From positions 1 to 39,878 of the forward strand of contig DAQG01000075.1 of the NCBI GenBank assembly GCA_002502785.1: a stretch of DNA of 39,878 nucleotides. Direction: 5' to 3'. Below are positions 23,125 through 30,990 of the stretch, piece by piece; positions within the stretch are counted from its first letter, which is position 1, and each line of letters starts with the position of its first letter. The position numbers and the translations under genes are program-made. The DNA comes from Methanothrix harundinacea. GTDB lineage: Archaea > Halobacteriota > Methanosarcinia > Methanotrichales > Methanotrichaceae. The notes under the pieces were generated by a model that made no database searches, was not told where the DNA came from, and saw only the letters and a list, made by a program, of their open reading frames with translations.

Positions 23125-24666
23125 TCAGGTTCTCCGGGCAAGAAACTCGTCTTTCGTGATGTCGAAGTGGATGTCGTCAAGACAGCACTCTCCAAGTCGT
23201 GAGCAAGCGCGCCTGGTTCCGATCCTCCTGAAGCCCGCCCCCTCTAGGGCTCTTATCGATGAGAGGTTCTCGACGGTGGCCGAGGCAAAAATCGACCTCA
23301 ACCCTAGGCGGCAAAAGCCGTGGTCAAGGAGCGCCTCCACGATCTTTCTGCCCAGGCCCTTGCTCCTGTAGTTGAGGTCGCCAATCAGGTACGAGATCTC
23401 GCCGGTGCAGGGTGTCCTCTCGTAGAGGGAGGCAAACCCGATCGGAACATCACCCCTGTAGATCACGAAGTCCTCGTCCTTCGAGCAGAGGATGCTTACT
23501 TCGAGCTGGTCCATCGTGAGGGACGAGGAGGGCTCCATGTACTTTGTCAGCTCCTCATCCTCAAACCATCCGAAGAGGAGGGGGGCGTCTTTCGCCCTCA
23601 CTCGCCTGAAATAGAGATCGCCCGCCGAAAATCCCGCGTATTGGCCATCCTGACCTTTTGTCTCCATCCAGATATCGCCCTTCCCAAACCGGTCCAGGGA
23701 GGACCTCGCTATCCTTTCGATCAGCTTTGAGTAATCCATTCCGGCGGCCGCCGCGGCCCGCGCAAAGCCGCTCCCCGATGGGTTGATGCAGGGGTTTGGG
23801 TTCACCTCGATGACGAAGGGCTCTCCGTCCTCGTCCCTGATCCGGAAGTCGACCCTGGCGTAGTTTTCGATCCCCAGGGCAGAGCACGCCCGCTTTGCCA
23901 GGGTTTCTATACTCTCTTTCAGCTCGGGCACCAGCGGCGCTGGGCATATGGGCACCGTATTCTGGAAAAAGGGGCTATCCTCCAGCCACTTCGCCTCAAA
24001 GCCGAGGATCCTCGGCGTGCCCTCGGGCAGATTGAAGACGATCTCCGATATCGGCAGAACCTCGGCTCCTTCAGGGCCTATGATCAGGGCGGCGTTCACC
24101 TCTCTTCCCTCGATGTACTCCTCGACGAGAGCTGGCTGGCAGTACGTTTCGAGAATTCGGGCGACCTTGATCCTCAGATCGTCTTCGTCCCTCACGATGG
24201 AGTCGGCGGTGATGCCGATGCTCGCATCCTCCAGTACGGGCTTGATGATCACTGGAAAGTCGAGGCAGAACGGCTCTTCAGCGGTCCTAAATAGCTGGAA
24301 CCGGGGCGTGGGTATCCCCTCTCTTTCGAGGACGAGCTTGGAGAGGCCTTTGTCCCTTGCGACCTCCAGGGCTCCGGGCGGAGAGCCTGTGTACGGAACG
24401 CCCAGAAGCTCGATGAACCCGGCGACGTTCGGCTCGGCCCGAAGGTCGTCGCCGAAACCTTCGGCCAGGTTGAATACCAGGTCGAAGTTTCTGAGGGAGA
24501 AGAGCGCCTCCAGGCTGCAACTGAGGGGGACCGCCTCGATGCCCTTCGTCTCGAGGCTCAATTTCGCGCCCTCGACCGTCTCCAGGACCTCCAACTCTGC
24601 CTCCATCTCGATCTTGCTCCTGGAGGAACTCTCGCCCGGTATGTTGTAGAGGATCGCAACTTTCAT
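23125..24666 (-). CDS. ATP-grasp (D-Ala-D-Ala ligase-like) ligase fused to a GNAT acetyltransferase
   Basis: A 513-aa fusion. Residues about 1-335 are a Ddl-like ATP-grasp enzyme: VFNLAEGFGDDLR, LLGVPYTGSPPGALEVARDK, the ATP-binding PVIIKPVLEDASIG, LVEEYIEGREVNAALI, and the Mg-binding DFRIRDEDGEPFVIEVNPNP. Residues about 350-513 are a GNAT domain (LYFRRVRAKDAPLLFGWFED, and the acetyl-CoA loop LIGDLNYRSKGLGRKIVEAL). The same domain pair occurs in the bacterial N-acetylglutaminylglutamine synthetase, which acetylates and ligates amino acids. It follows another ATP-grasp gene with an ATGA overlap and a lysine-aminomutase-like gene, so it probably acetylates and ligates a beta-amino acid (inference). 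Confidence 0.85.
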   Translation of the reverse strand: MKVAILYNIPGESSSRSKIEMEAELEVLETVEGAKLSLETKGIEAVPLSCSLEALFSLRNFDLVFNLAEGFGDDLRAEPNVAGFIELLGVPYTGSPPGALEVARDKGLSKLVLEREGIPTPRFQLFRTAEEPFCLDFPVIIKPVLEDASIGITADSIVRDEDDLRIKVARILETYCQPALVEEYIEGREVNAALIIGPEGAEVLPISEIVFNLPEGTPRILGFEAKWLEDSPFFQNTVPICPAPLVPELKESIETLAKRACSALGIENYARVDFRIRDEDGEPFVIEVNPNPCINPSGSGFARAAAAAGMDYSKLIERIARSSLDRFGKGDIWMETKGQDGQYAGFSAGDLYFRRVRAKDAPLLFGWFEDEELTKYMEPSSSLTMDQLEVSILCSKDEDFVIYRGDVPIGFASLYERTPCTGEISYLIGDLNYRSKGLGRKIVEALLDHGFCRLGLRSIFASATVENLSSIRALEGAGFRRIGTRRACSRLGECCLDDIHFDITKDEFLARRT

Positions 24667-25673
24667 CTCGATATACCCTCGCGTGCGAGAGCTGCATCGA
24701 AGACCTTGCCTATAAGCTCTTCGTACGAGTAACCGGCAGCATATGCGGCCTTGGGAAACCGAGAGTTCTCCGCCGGGTCCGGGATGAGGCCCGGTAGGGC
24801 GTTGACGTCGAAGACGCTCGGCTCGCCGTCTTTGTCGAGGCGGACGTCAAGCCTGCATAGATCCCTCACCTCCAGGGCCTCGAAGGTCCTCGTCGCCGTC
24901 TCCTCTATCCTGGATCGAAGGTCGTCGTCCACCCTGGCGGGGCATGTCGTGGTGTCGTACCCGGCGTCCAGGGAGTCGTAGATCCACTTCACCTCGTAGC
25001 AGTCGAACCTTGGTGCCCCATCAGGGAGGCCCTCAAAGCTCACCTCGACGATGGGAAGGACCTCGGGCGGCGCGTTTCCGACGAGCCCGACCGTAAACTC
25101 CCTTCCCGTCAGGTACTCCTCGACGAGGGCCAGCTGGCGGTATGCCGCCACCATCTCGGTGGCGACCTCTTCCAGCTCCTCTTTTGAGCTCACCAGGGAC
25201 TTTGCTGTGATGCCCCGGCTGGACCCCTCGCCGTTCGGCTTCAAAAATAAGGGGAATTCGAAGTCGGATCTCAGCTCCTCGGCCCGGCTCAGAAGCTGGA
25301 AACGAGGGGTCCTGATGCCGTTGGCTTCGAGGACCTCTTTTGTCCTCCGCTTGTCCAGGGTGATGGCAAGAGTTGTGACCCCGGAGCCGGAGTAGGGGAT
25401 GCCCAGCATCTCCAGCATCGCCGGGATCTGAGCCTCTCTCGCCTCTCCCCGAATCCCCTCGGCGATGTTGAAGGCGAAGTCGAAATTTCCACGGTGTAGC
25501 TTCTCATAGGCGTTCTCGTCGGCCTCAACCACAGTCACCGAGTCGCAGAAGTTCAGAAGAGCATCTCTTATCGCCTCGATCGTCGACGGAGCGTCGAACT
25601 CGGCGAAGGTGTCGTCCCCCGACTCCCGTGAGTAGTCGGGGGGTAGAGTGTTACAGGTCAGGGCGAGCTTCAT
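24663..25673 (-). CDS. ATP-grasp (D-Ala-D-Ala ligase-like) ligase
   Basis: A 336-aa enzyme homologous to the N-terminal part of the neighbouring fusion. Motifs: FAFNIAEGIRGEAREAQIPA, LGIPYSGSGVTTLAITLDKR, the ATP site FPLFLKPNGEGSSRGITAKS, VEEYLTGREFTVGL, and the metal-binding DVRLDKDGEPSVFDVNALPG. Bacterial Ddl makes peptidoglycan D-Ala-D-Ala, which methanogens lack, so the substrate must be different amino acids. ATG at 25673 lies inside the end of the aminomutase gene (stop at 25675-25677), with GAGG just upstream. Operon position predicts that it couples the aminomutase product to another amino acid. Confidence 0.88.
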   Translation of the reverse strand: MKLALTCNTLPPDYSRESGDDTFAEFDAPSTIEAIRDALLNFCDSVTVVEADENAYEKLHRGNFDFAFNIAEGIRGEAREAQIPAMLEMLGIPYSGSGVTTLAITLDKRRTKEVLEANGIRTPRFQLLSRAEELRSDFEFPLFLKPNGEGSSRGITAKSLVSSKEELEEVATEMVAAYRQLALVEEYLTGREFTVGLVGNAPPEVLPIVEVSFEGLPDGAPRFDCYEVKWIYDSLDAGYDTTTCPARVDDDLRSRIEETATRTFEALEVRDLCRLDVRLDKDGEPSVFDVNALPGLIPDPAENSRFPKAAYAAGYSYEELIGKVFDAALAREGISR

Positions 25674-25674
25674 C

Positions 25675-26763
25675 TCAGATCCTCGGGTTGGGGTACTCGT
25701 AGACCTCGCCCTTGTAGTTGGATATGACCGCCTTCTCGTCCTCTGAGGAGAGGAGGTAGTCTGGGGGCAGAATGGGTATCTTGCCTCCGCCCGGCGAGTC
25801 TATGATCAGGTGTGGCACGCAGAGCCCCGAGGTGTGGCCCTGGAGGTGGTGGATCACGTCAAAGCCCGCCTGGAGGGGGGTTCTAAAGTGCTCGACGCCC
25901 TTCACAAGGTCGCATAGGTAGATGTAGTAGGGCCTGACCCTGTTTTTGACGAGCTTTTGCATCAGATCCTTCATCACCTCGGGGTCGTCGTTGACGCCCC
26001 GGAGGAGGACCGTCTGGCTGCCCAGGGGTATGCCGGCGTCGGCCAGTAGCTTGAGGGCCCGCTCGATCTCGGGATTGATCTCCCTCGGGTGCTCGAAGTG
26101 GAGGTTCATGTAGAGGGGATGGTACTTTTTGAGGACCTTGACGAGCCTAGGGGTGACCCTCTCCGGCATCACCGAGGGGACCCTCGTCCCTATCCTGATG
26201 ATCTCGACGTGAGGGATACTCCTCAGCTCCCGGAGGATTATGTCAAGCTCTCGGTTGCTCCGAAGGAGCGGATCGCCGCCGCTGAGGAGGACGTCTCTCA
26301 CCTCGGGATGATTTCTGATGTAGTCGATCCCCTTGAAGATCTGCTGCATGGAGGTCTGCTCGACCCTGCCGACGGATCTCTTTCTCGTACAGAACCTGCA
26401 GTACATGGCGCACTTGGAACTGACCATCAGAAGGACACGGTCGGGGTATCGGTGGATGAGGCCGGGGACCTTCGTGTCCCTCCCCTCCGAGAGGGGGTCG
26501 GCCACGTTCCGAAAGTCAGAGAGTTCGTCGGCTGCGGGAACGGCCTGTTTCCAGATGGGGTCGTCCTTTTCCTGGATGAGGGCGAGGAAGTGGCTGCTGA
26601 TCTTCATGGGGTAGACCCTTTTTACCCGCTCGATCTCCTCCATGTCGCCGCCGAGGCGAGCCAGAAGCTCGTGGACGGTTTCGGCCCGTTGTGGCGGTTT
26701 ATCTTCGGCGGATTCGCCTATAAAATCGGTTTTACCGCTGGAAGTGCAGGCTGAATCAAACAT
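25675..26763 (-). CDS. lysine 2,3-aminomutase (KamA) family radical SAM enzyme
   Basis: A 362-aa protein. ATG at 26763 follows GAGGTGAG; an in-frame GTG at 26772 lies within that site. The radical SAM motif is CAMYCRFC (C118, C122, C125), then TRKRSVG, in which R127 matches the carboxylate-binding Arg of lysine aminomutase. D285 (LCDLVKG) and D322 (IIDSPGGGK) are 37 residues apart, exactly as the two Asp that bind the lysine side-chain amine in the clostridial enzyme. K328 is the likely PLP lysine, though the Gly run before it is one shorter than usual. So beta-lysine is the likely product. The two ligases downstream replace the usual AblB acetyltransferase partner. Confidence 0.88.
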   Translation of the reverse strand: MFDSACTSSGKTDFIGESAEDKPPQRAETVHELLARLGGDMEEIERVKRVYPMKISSHFLALIQEKDDPIWKQAVPAADELSDFRNVADPLSEGRDTKVPGLIHRYPDRVLLMVSSKCAMYCRFCTRKRSVGRVEQTSMQQIFKGIDYIRNHPEVRDVLLSGGDPLLRSNRELDIILRELRSIPHVEIIRIGTRVPSVMPERVTPRLVKVLKKYHPLYMNLHFEHPREINPEIERALKLLADAGIPLGSQTVLLRGVNDDPEVMKDLMQKLVKNRVRPYYIYLCDLVKGVEHFRTPLQAGFDVIHHLQGHTSGLCVPHLIIDSPGGGKIPILPPDYLLSSEDEKAVISNYKGEVYEYPNPRI

Positions 26764-27340
26764 TGGCCTCACCTCTCCATATGAGAGGCGTGATTCTGTT
26801 TATGGATAAATCATTCGGCTCAAATGCTCCGAATACATCCTTCCTGCAGCTAAAGCTGCGCACTTCTGGCTTTGATGGTTTTAATCCAGATAAAATCCTT
26901 GAAATATAACCATCAAGGTGGTTTGCGAAGTTATTCGCGGTCATGTGTTTACCAAACCGCCATTATCTATACCAGGTAAATAAACCTGTTGATCCGAGGG
27001 TTTAAGCCTATGAAAATGCCGTATTATCATCGGTTATCTTATCAAAATCCGAATTATTCTGTTTATTGGGATAATGGAAAAAATGTCCTGAAAATCTGGT
27101 TTCCCACGCCGATGGTCCGACAAAAGAGCATTTGATGGATGGATGTCCCAATCCGAAGGGATAAAATCTCGGATCGTCCCTTAAACCGAATTATCGGTCT
27201 CCCATTTCTGGGGGTCGTTTTTTCCAAAGATGCAAAGAAGATTCGCGAAGTGGCCGCGCTGAGCAAGAAGCCGATGTGATCAATTTCGCCTGCAACCTTG
27301 GTCCCATCTCCGTTTCCTTCTCCCCTCACCCCAAACGGCG
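26764..27340. other. intergenic region upstream of the aminomutase operon
   Basis: About 580 bases, AT-rich up to 27.25 kb, with no convincing gene on either strand. It holds the operon promoter at 26.9 kb and a small inverted repeat CAGGT/ACCTG (26973-26977 and 26984-26988) with a 6-base spacer. Several open frames here lack protein-like composition and ribosome sites. Confidence 0.55.
26897..26918 (-). promoter_or_regulatory. TATA box of the aminomutase operon flanked by a 6-bp inverted repeat
   Basis: CCTTGA (26897-26902) and TCAAGG (26913-26918) form a perfect inverted repeat that encloses the only strong TATA-like element upstream of the operon (GTTATATTTC on the minus strand). The start codon is about 135 bases downstream, leaving a leader of roughly 110 bases. 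A protein bound to the repeat would compete with TBP, so this is a candidate operator, perhaps for osmotic control. Confidence 0.4.
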
Positions 27341-27591
27341 GAGGCCCCGGCTCCGATCGAGGTCGAAGTCGGAGACCTTCGCCCCCTCGGAGGTCGTCGA
27401 GGGGGGGGCCGTGGTCTGTCGATGGGTCCGTCGTCCAGCCGATCGGCACGAGCAACGTCATCTAGGTCGGCGAGGTCGAGGAGTGCGGGACCTCGTCGTG
27501 TACCGGATGGAGCCCTCCAAACTGGGACTTCGAGTATGTCGGATATCCGGTGGAGATGACCTGCGAAGAAAACTGCGGTCTTGCGGCCTGA
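27341..27591 (+). pseudogene. decayed gene fragment, Cys-containing protein of unknown family
   Basis: Three frames read in succession give protein-like text: EAPAPIEVEVGD (from 27341), then FAPSEVVEGGAVV in a second frame, then DGSVVQPIGTSNVI, TAG (27463-27465), VGEVEECGTSSCTGW and PNWDFEYVGYPVEMTCEENC in a third, ending at TGA 27589-27591. One frame change coincides with a G8 run (27401-27408). The Cys and Trp content resembles a secreted or metal-binding protein tail. No family recognised. The region could also be a real gene damaged by sequence errors. Confidence 0.35.
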
Positions 27592-27688
27592 AAGGGGCCT
27601 ATGGTCAACCCTCCTAATTTTTCTCGTCTCGTCTTTTTCGACCTCTTCGGAGGAAAGCCATATAGCGGCGGAGGTAGAACTCAAACCC

Positions 27689-28171
27689 ATGATCAGGGGA
27701 AAGGCATGGGTATTCGGGGACGACGTGGACACTGACGTCATAATCCCCGGCCCTTACCTCAGGACGAAGAACATCAAGGATTTGGCCTGCCACGCCATGG
27801 AGGGACTAGACCCGGAGTTCGCCAAAAAGGTGAAACTGGGGGACGTGATCGTTGCGGGGAAGAACTTTGGCTGCGGCTCCTCCAGGGAGCAGGCGCCTTT
27901 AGCCCTCCGGGAGGCCGGGGTGGCCTGCGTTGTGGCAAAATCCTTTGCTCGGATATTCTATCGAAACGCCATCAACGTCGGACTGCCGGTGATGGAGGCC
28001 GATGTTGCGTGTCGGGAGGGCGACGAGGTGGAAGTGGACCTCTCCCAGGGGACAGTGACTGTTGGGGAGCGGACCTTCAGGGGGACGATGCTTCCGGACT
28101 TCCTCCTCGAGATCCTTCAGGACGGTGGCCTAGTAGCCCACCGGAGAAAGGAGAAGGAAGGAGCGCTTTGA
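27689..28171 (+). CDS. aconitase-superfamily small subunit, homoaconitase (AksE)/isopropylmalate isomerase (LeuD) type
   Basis: A 160-aa swivelling-domain subunit. Motifs: AWVFGDDVDTDVIIPGPYL, KNFGCGSSREQAPLAL and SFARIFYRNAINVGLP. The specificity loop reads YLRT (Arg25-Thr26). In Methanocaldococcus the homoaconitase small subunit MJ1271 has Arg26-Thr27 in this loop, whereas the isopropylmalate isomerase paralogue has Val-Tyr. That favours the 2-oxosuberate (coenzyme B) pathway over leucine synthesis. The ATG at 27689 starts the conserved domain. The large subunit is not in this window. A TTG-started gene overlaps its stop, and an AksF/LeuB-type dehydrogenase follows, fitting a coenzyme B operon. 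Confidence 0.85.
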   Translation: MIRGKAWVFGDDVDTDVIIPGPYLRTKNIKDLACHAMEGLDPEFAKKVKLGDVIVAGKNFGCGSSREQAPLALREAGVACVVAKSFARIFYRNAINVGLPVMEADVACREGDEVEVDLSQGTVTVGERTFRGTMLPDFLLEILQDGGLVAHRRKEKEGAL

Positions 28172-28995
28172 TATTTCCTGAAGATTACAAGTATGTGGGA
28201 GCGGCCACCGAGGCGAGGCCCGACGACCCCATCTACTTCTCCACCCGCTACCTGATCCACTTCGAGGGCGAGATCACCATCTATGCGGTGGAGACAGAGC
28301 CTGAGAAGGGGTTTATGCGCACCGTGAGGTCGATGGAGCCGATCGCCAGCGGCAGCGAGATCCTGGAATACCCCGAGAAGATAGACACCAGGAACCGGAC
28401 CAATCTGATAGAGCTGGCTTCTTCTCTCTGCAAGGACGGGGTGACGACGGTGATCTTCAGGGGTCCCGACGAGCACGTCACCTTCGTCCACGAGCCGGAT
28501 CTTGCAGCCGTCACCGAGATCGAGATCCTGGACGTCGTCCCGCCCCGACCATCATGGCTCGTCAGCGTCATCGAGAACCTGGAGACTGCCGGAGTTCTGG
28601 GAGATCTGACCCTGAAGTTCAAGAGCAGGGTCCTCGACCTGAGCTGTTTCGATAGTGAAGACGTCTACTTCCCCTGCACCGCCTCAGGCCTCGGCAGGTC
28701 TCTGGACTCGGACAAAGTCGAGATCGATGACCCCCAGATCGTGGGCTGCGAGGTATCAAGGGAAATCTTCAGGGAGATGTACCCCGGAAAAGGTTACAGG
28801 TTTTTGAACACCTGTCCCCTCTCAAACGATTCATTGTCACCGAAGGGGCCTTTCATCACAAGGTGCTGCAAGTCCGAGAGGAAGGGGATCACCAGGTCCA
28901 AAGGCCACCTGGGCGTCGTGGTCCATTGGGGCGATGGAGCCCAAAAAATTGCGGAGGCGATGAGATGTCTGGCAGAGGAGCTGAGAAGAGAGTAG
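28168..28995 (+). CDS. unknown conserved-looking Cys-rich protein between aksE/leuD and aksF/leuB
   Basis: A 275-aa soluble protein with a TTG start at 28168 overlapping the preceding stop (CTTTGA), with AAGGAG upstream. I cannot assign a family. The N-terminal 100 residues are alpha/beta (PIYFSTRYLIHFEGEITIYA). The C-terminal half has several Cys in polar loops: VYFPCTASGLG, VGCEVSREIF, LNTCPLSNDS, TRCCKSERKG and AMRCLAEEL. This is enough for a metal centre or disulfides. The 31-base overlap with the next gene and shared orientation imply co-translation with coenzyme B/leucine pathway enzymes, so a role there is likely but untested. Confidence 0.8.
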   Translation: MIFPEDYKYVGAATEARPDDPIYFSTRYLIHFEGEITIYAVETEPEKGFMRTVRSMEPIASGSEILEYPEKIDTRNRTNLIELASSLCKDGVTTVIFRGPDEHVTFVHEPDLAAVTEIEILDVVPPRPSWLVSVIENLETAGVLGDLTLKFKSRVLDLSCFDSEDVYFPCTASGLGRSLDSDKVEIDDPQIVGCEVSREIFREMYPGKGYRFLNTCPLSNDSLSPKGPFITRCCKSERKGITRSKGHLGVVVHWGDGAQKIAEAMRCLAEELRRE

Positions 28996-29948
28996 CTTTG
29001 GTCAAGGGGGACGGCGTGGGGCCGGAGGTCATCGACGGCGCCCTCGCCGTCCTGGAGGCGGCGGGTGCGGACCTGGAGTTCGTTCCAGTGGAGCTTGGTT
29101 ACGGTCAGTGGAAGAAGACGGGTAAGGCGATGGCCGAAGAGGACCTGGACCTGGTCAAGACGTGTCACTGCGTTCTCTTCGGTGCGATCACAACGCCTCC
29201 AGACCCAGACTACAAAAGCGTCCTTCTCACCTTGAGAAAGGGGCTGGACCTCTACGCCAACATCAGGCCTTTCAGAACTGCGGACCTCGACTTTGTTATA
29301 GTGAGGGAGAACACCGAGGGGATGTACTCCGGCGTCGAGAAGCTGGATGAAGAAGAGGCGACGACCTTGAGGGTGATAACCCTCCGGGGCTCTCTTCGGA
29401 TCGCCGAGAAGGCCTGCGCGATCGCTTCAAAAAGGGAGAAGCTCACCATCGTCCACAAGTCCAACGTCCTCAAGAGCGACAACCTTTTTCTCAGGATATG
29501 CAGAGAGACGGCCCACCGGTGGGACGTGCCCTTCGAGGATATGCTCGTCGACGCCGCCGCCTACAACCTGGTCATAAACCCCAAGAGGTTCGACGTGATC
29601 GTGACGACGAACCTGTTCGGAGACATCCTCAGCGACGAGGCGGCGGGGGTTATCGGGGGTCTGGGCCTCTGTCCCAGCGCGAACCTCGGCGAGAAGTACG
29701 CCCTCTTCGAGCCAATCCACGGCTCGGCCCCTGACATCGCTGGACGAGGGATCGCAAACCCCATCGGCGCCATCAGGAGCGCAGCCATGATGCTGGAATG
29801 GTTCGGAGAGGTCGGTAAGGCGAGGATGATGGAGGAGGCTGTGGAGTGGACCCTCGCCCAAAAGGTTGCAACGCCGGACCTGGGCGGGAGCTGCTCCACC
29901 AGAGAGGTCGCAGAGGCGATATCAAAAAGGTTGGCCTGGTCGGATTGA
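28965..29948 (+). CDS. isopropylmalate/homoisocitrate dehydrogenase family (AksF/LeuB type)
   Basis: A 327-aa NAD-dependent beta-decarboxylating dehydrogenase. Motifs: VALVKGDGVGPEVIDGAL, VLFGAITTPPDPDYKSVLLT, LRKGLDLYANIRPFR (substrate Arg), IVRENTEGMYSGVE, the Lys in IVHKSNVLK, NLFGDILSDEAAGVIGGLGL with metal-binding Asp, and the NAD loop EPIHGSAPDIAGRGIANP. The FGAIT segment and the TPDLGG tail resemble the methanogen homoisocitrate dehydrogenase AksF more than LeuB, by memory of MJ1596. Next to a YLRT-type small subunit, AksF is the better guess. ATG 28965 lies within the end of the upstream gene. Confidence 0.85.
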   Translation: MSGRGAEKRVALVKGDGVGPEVIDGALAVLEAAGADLEFVPVELGYGQWKKTGKAMAEEDLDLVKTCHCVLFGAITTPPDPDYKSVLLTLRKGLDLYANIRPFRTADLDFVIVRENTEGMYSGVEKLDEEEATTLRVITLRGSLRIAEKACAIASKREKLTIVHKSNVLKSDNLFLRICRETAHRWDVPFEDMLVDAAAYNLVINPKRFDVIVTTNLFGDILSDEAAGVIGGLGLCPSANLGEKYALFEPIHGSAPDIAGRGIANPIGAIRSAAMMLEWFGEVGKARMMEEAVEWTLAQKVATPDLGGSCSTREVAEAISKRLAWSD

Positions 29949-29991
29949 TACGCGGATCTCGAAATGAGCCGCCATTGGGGGACCTGAAAAG

Positions 29992-30600
29992 ATGGACGTG
30001 GAAGGCCGATTCGTCGAGATGGCGTCAATGATGGTCCGAGAGCTGCTCGAAAGCGAGACCGACCAGTCCGTCGCTCACCGGTGGGACCATCTCGAACGGG
30101 TCAGGAGAAGAGCCTTGAAGCTCGCCCGCGAAATCACGGATGGTGAAATCGACCTTGAAGTTCTGAGCATGGCGGCACTGCTCCACGACGTCGACGAGCC
30201 TTATCACGATAAGCAGGGACACGTGGCAAAAAGCCTCGAAAAGGCCGAGAGGATCCTTCTGGATTTGGACTATCCTGAGGATAAAAGGCCGAGGGTTCTT
30301 GAGGCGATAGCGGAGCACTCCTCGGAGGACGACTTTCAGCCCTCGTCCCTCGAGGCGAAAGTGCTCTTCGACGCCGACAAGCTCGACGGCCTTGGAGCCA
30401 TCGGGATCGCCCGGGTATTCGCTTTCTCTGGTCAGCGGGGTCTTCTGACCTCCGAGGCCCTGGAGTGGTACCGTGCGAAGATAGAAAGGACGATTCCGAT
30501 GATGCAGACCGAGGCCGGGCGGCAGTTTGGAGCGAGGGACCTTGCCTACGTGAACTCCTTCTTCGCGAAATACCGGGAAGAAGAGGAAGAACTGCTCTAA
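29992..30600 (+). CDS. HD-domain phosphohydrolase
   Basis: A 202-aa protein of the HD superfamily. The metal-binding set is visible: His in AHRWDHLERVRRRAL, HD in MAALLHDVDEP, His in AIAEHSSEDDF and Asp in LFDADKLDGLGAIGIARVFA. This pattern is that of small HD hydrolases (YedJ-like), probably nucleotidases or phosphodiesterases. It is 43 bases after the dehydrogenase gene in the same direction, so it may be co-transcribed, but no pathway link is evident. Confidence 0.9.
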   Translation: MDVEGRFVEMASMMVRELLESETDQSVAHRWDHLERVRRRALKLAREITDGEIDLEVLSMAALLHDVDEPYHDKQGHVAKSLEKAERILLDLDYPEDKRPRVLEAIAEHSSEDDFQPSSLEAKVLFDADKLDGLGAIGIARVFAFSGQRGLLTSEALEWYRAKIERTIPMMQTEAGRQFGARDLAYVNSFFAKYREEEEELL

Positions 30601-30668
30601 TTCTAGAAGCGCGAAGGCGGCATATTGATCGAAATCTTTTTCACCAGGAAGCCCCCTTCGCCACCTGA

Positions 30669-30935
30669 ATGTCAGAAGAGAAGGCTCAGACCCGCAAAAA
30701 TAAAGTCAACGGCCGCAAAGGCGAGCTGGCCGAGAAGCTGGGCGATATGAACGTGAAGATCGGCGCCCCGAAGTTCAACTACAGGGATTACATCAGGGTG
30801 CTCAAGCTGGCTAGGAAGCCCACCCGCGAAGAGTTTCTGATGATCTCCAAGATAGCCATCCTGGGGATAGCCCTGATCGGGATGATGGGATTCATCATCT
30901 ACGTCTTCCTCACAGAGCTTCCAAAGGCGGTCTGA
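30669..30935 (+). CDS. secE: preprotein translocase subunit SecE/Sec61-gamma
   Basis: An 88-aa protein. The amphipathic helix YIRVLKLARKPTREEF, then one transmembrane helix (ISKIAILGIALIGMMGFIIYVF) ending LTELP, is the SecE/Sss1 signature. The N-terminal extension of about 40 Lys-rich residues is longer than in many archaea. SecE clamps SecY in the archaeal translocon. Commonly it neighbours nusG; here it follows an HD hydrolase instead, and a strong bidirectional terminator follows its stop. Confidence 0.92.
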   Translation: MSEEKAQTRKNKVNGRKGELAEKLGDMNVKIGAPKFNYRDYIRVLKLARKPTREEFLMISKIAILGIALIGMMGFIIYVFLTELPKAV

Positions 30936-30937
30936 GC

Positions 30938-30990
30938 AAAAAAAAATTTCGAAACGGGGTCCGACCCCATCATCTGAGTTTTTCTGTTTT
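30938..30990. terminator. bidirectional terminator between secE and cfbD
   Basis: GGGGT-CCG-ACCCC (30956-30968) is a 5-bp hairpin between convergent genes. It is flanked by A9 on the left (30938-30946, read as U9 by the leftward transcript) and by T5 and T4 runs on the right, read as U tracts by the rightward secE transcript. The layout fits termination in both directions. Confidence 0.6.

Noticed and set aside
27276..27617. Open frame on the plus strand upstream of the AksE/LeuD-like gene
   Set aside because: It mixes one piece of protein-like text with unnatural Arg-rich sequence. It is explained better as a multi-frame pseudogene.
27280..27741. Minus-strand open frame over the pseudogene and AksE/LeuD start
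   Set aside because: It is antisense to recognisable coding sequence, Arg/Pro-rich, and has no ribosome site.
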